Of a DNA stretch of 16,299 nucleotides, positions 15,375 through 16,299 are shown piece after piece (the stretch's first letter is position 1; every line of letters starts with the position of its first letter). Under the pieces are notes generated by a model. That model saw nothing but the letters and a program-made list of their open reading frames with translations, was not told the origin of the DNA and did no database searches. Both the position numbers and the translations under genes were made by a program. The DNA comes from an uncultured Pirellula sp. Lineage in GTDB: Bacteria; Planctomycetota; Planctomycetia; Pirellulales; Pirellulaceae. The stretch covers positions 1-16,299 of the forward strand of contig CAITIF010000019.1 of assembly GCA_903892365.1 (NCBI GenBank). The letters are read 5' to 3'.

Positions 15375-16052
15375 ATGAATATGGCATGGCTATCTCAGTT
15401 TACGTTGATGATGCGTTCTAGTGTAACGGCGCTCCGCGAGCAAATTGAAGATCCCGAGCGAATGTTGCATCAGTTGATTATCGATATGCAGTCGGAATTA
15501 GATTGCGTTCGATCGAGTGTTGCGGACGCGGTTGCGGATGAAATCTTGATGCGAAAGAGACTAGATCGCGAACAATCCGAGGAATCCAAGTGGCTCGAGC
15601 GGGCTAATACCGCCATGAAGCGCGGTGATGAAACGACCGCAAGAACTGCATTAGAGCAAAGAGTGGCGGCCTCCCAACGTTTGGAGCTGTATACGGTCGA
15701 ACATAACAAGCAAGTGCTTGAAGTGAATAAGCTCAAGGGTTCGGTTCGCGATTTGGAGGATAAGATTCGTCAGGCTCAGCACAAGAAAACCCTTTTAGTC
15801 GCTCGATTGGCCAGAGCGCGATCGACCACTAAGATCCACGCGGCCATGGATCGAACCGATAGTCAGTCTGCATTCTCGCAATTTCAAAAGCTAGAAGATC
15901 GAGTGGATCGGCAGGAGGCGAAGATCCAAGCATGGTCGGAAATCGATGGGGACAGTATTCCAGAAAGCGACATCGAACGGGACTTTGCTAAGCAAGAACT
16001 GCAATCCCGAATCGATGCAGAGCTTGCAGCCATGAAGCGGGCATTGGAATAA
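15375..16052 (+). CDS. pspA: PspA/IM30 (Vipp1) family membrane-stress protein
   Basis: A 225-residue, almost wholly helical protein matching the phage-shock protein A family in length (about 220) and pattern. It has an N-terminal amphipathic segment (WLSQFTLMMRSSVTALREQ), then the family's EDP motif (25-27, 'IEDPERMLHQLIIDMQ'), and long charged coiled-coil helices through to residue ~225 (ELDCVRSSVADAVADE; KGSVRDLEDKIRQAQHKKTLL). Known members form ring or rod assemblies on the inner face of the cytoplasmic membrane, where they preserve membrane integrity and in enterobacteria also restrain the activator PspF. No pspF, pspB or pspC is visible here. It is flanked by the giant membrane protein (40 nt upstream) and a small Trp-rich protein (17 nt downstream), suggesting one operon. 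The symbol denotes family membership. Confidence 0.88.
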   Translation: MNMAWLSQFTLMMRSSVTALREQIEDPERMLHQLIIDMQSELDCVRSSVADAVADEILMRKRLDREQSEESKWLERANTAMKRGDETTARTALEQRVAASQRLELYTVEHNKQVLEVNKLKGSVRDLEDKIRQAQHKKTLLVARLARARSTTKIHAAMDRTDSQSAFSQFQKLEDRVDRQEAKIQAWSEIDGDSIPESDIERDFAKQELQSRIDAELAAMKRALE

Positions 16053-16069
16053 GTGAGAAACGGATTCAA

Positions 16070-16276
16070 ATGTGGAATCTCTTCTGGAACTGGCTTGGCG
16101 CCGATCGAATTCGAGTACCCAACCAAACGGGCCGTCTGGGACGGCTCGTGGTCGGGGACCAGTTGTTGTGGGAAGAAATCATTCTGGAAGTGAAAGAACG
16201 AACGGTGTTGCATGAATCGGAGACCGAATCCGAGGTGATGAGAGAGAAAGTGCCGGTCACAGCTTTGTGCTCCTGA
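16070..16276 (+). CDS. Small tryptophan-rich hypothetical protein
   Basis: A complete 68-residue ORF, 17 nt after the pspA-like gene. ACGGA lies about six bases before the ATG. It starts MWNLFWNWLGADRIR, three Trp and a Phe within nine residues, which would suit a membrane-surface anchor. It continues with a strand-rich stretch (GRLGRLVVGDQLLWEEIILEV) and an acidic/basic C-terminus (ESETESEVMREKVPVTAL). I do not recognise it. The spacing, strand and codon use resemble the gene before it, so co-transcription is likely. The remaining 23 bases of the window (16277-16299) contain a purine-rich gtgggggatga that might begin another gene, but this cannot be judged. Confidence 0.6.
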   Translation: MWNLFWNWLGADRIRVPNQTGRLGRLVVGDQLLWEEIILEVKERTVLHESETESEVMREKVPVTALCS

Positions 16277-16299
16277 GCGGAGCTTGTCGTGGGGGATGA

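Overview
The window reads as chromosomal DNA of a planctomycete, most likely a Pirellulaceae (Rhodopirellula/Blastopirellula-like) bacterium. Reasons: moderate GC, frequent long secreted or membrane proteins of no familiar family, a secreted thioredoxin protein whose C-terminus carries a 'DGxCPV...' YHS-like module I associate with planctomycetes, a rho gene with an unusual N-terminus, and rnpA lying away from rpmH. The taxonomic call is an inference. I see no transposase, integrase, phage gene, CRISPR array, tRNA or rRNA; the region looks like core genome.

Layout. 1-260 (+): 3' end of a DUF3127-family, OB-fold-like gene with an SSB-like acidic tail, ending in a 23-bp perfect tandem duplication. 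305-342: hairpin between convergent genes. 367-2388 (-): orphan single-pass membrane protein with a TTG start. 2458-5259 (+): pyruvate, phosphate dikinase (ppdK), divergent from the orphan. 5278-5345: two hairpins, the second a perfect 14-bp stem that contains the stop codon of the gene converging from the right. 8904 to 5340 (-): a two-gene operon with a 7-nt gap, encoding a secreted thioredoxin/YHS-like protein and a secreted protein with a duplicated pair of beta-sandwich-like modules. 8905-9468: 564 bp without a gene, containing competing hairpins ahead of rho. 9469-10812 (+): rho. 10907-11260 (+): rnpA, whose ribosome binding site lies inside a 15-bp stem. 11261-11527: gene-free, two terminator-like hairpins. 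11528-16276 (+): a probable operon of a giant polytopic membrane protein (about 35-40 helices), a PspA/IM30 homologue and a small tryptophan-rich protein.

How they fit together. ppdK is central carbon metabolism (pyruvate/PEP). rho and rnpA are RNA metabolism genes. The 7.35-8.9 kb and 5.3-7.3 kb pair probably works outside the cytoplasmic membrane. The last three genes form the most interesting group: PspA proteins normally repair or sense the inner membrane with small partners such as PspB/PspC, and here the partners by position are a very large membrane protein and a 68-residue protein. That would be a planctomycete variant of a membrane-stress module. The other standout is the start-codon hairpin of rnpA, which points to translational control.
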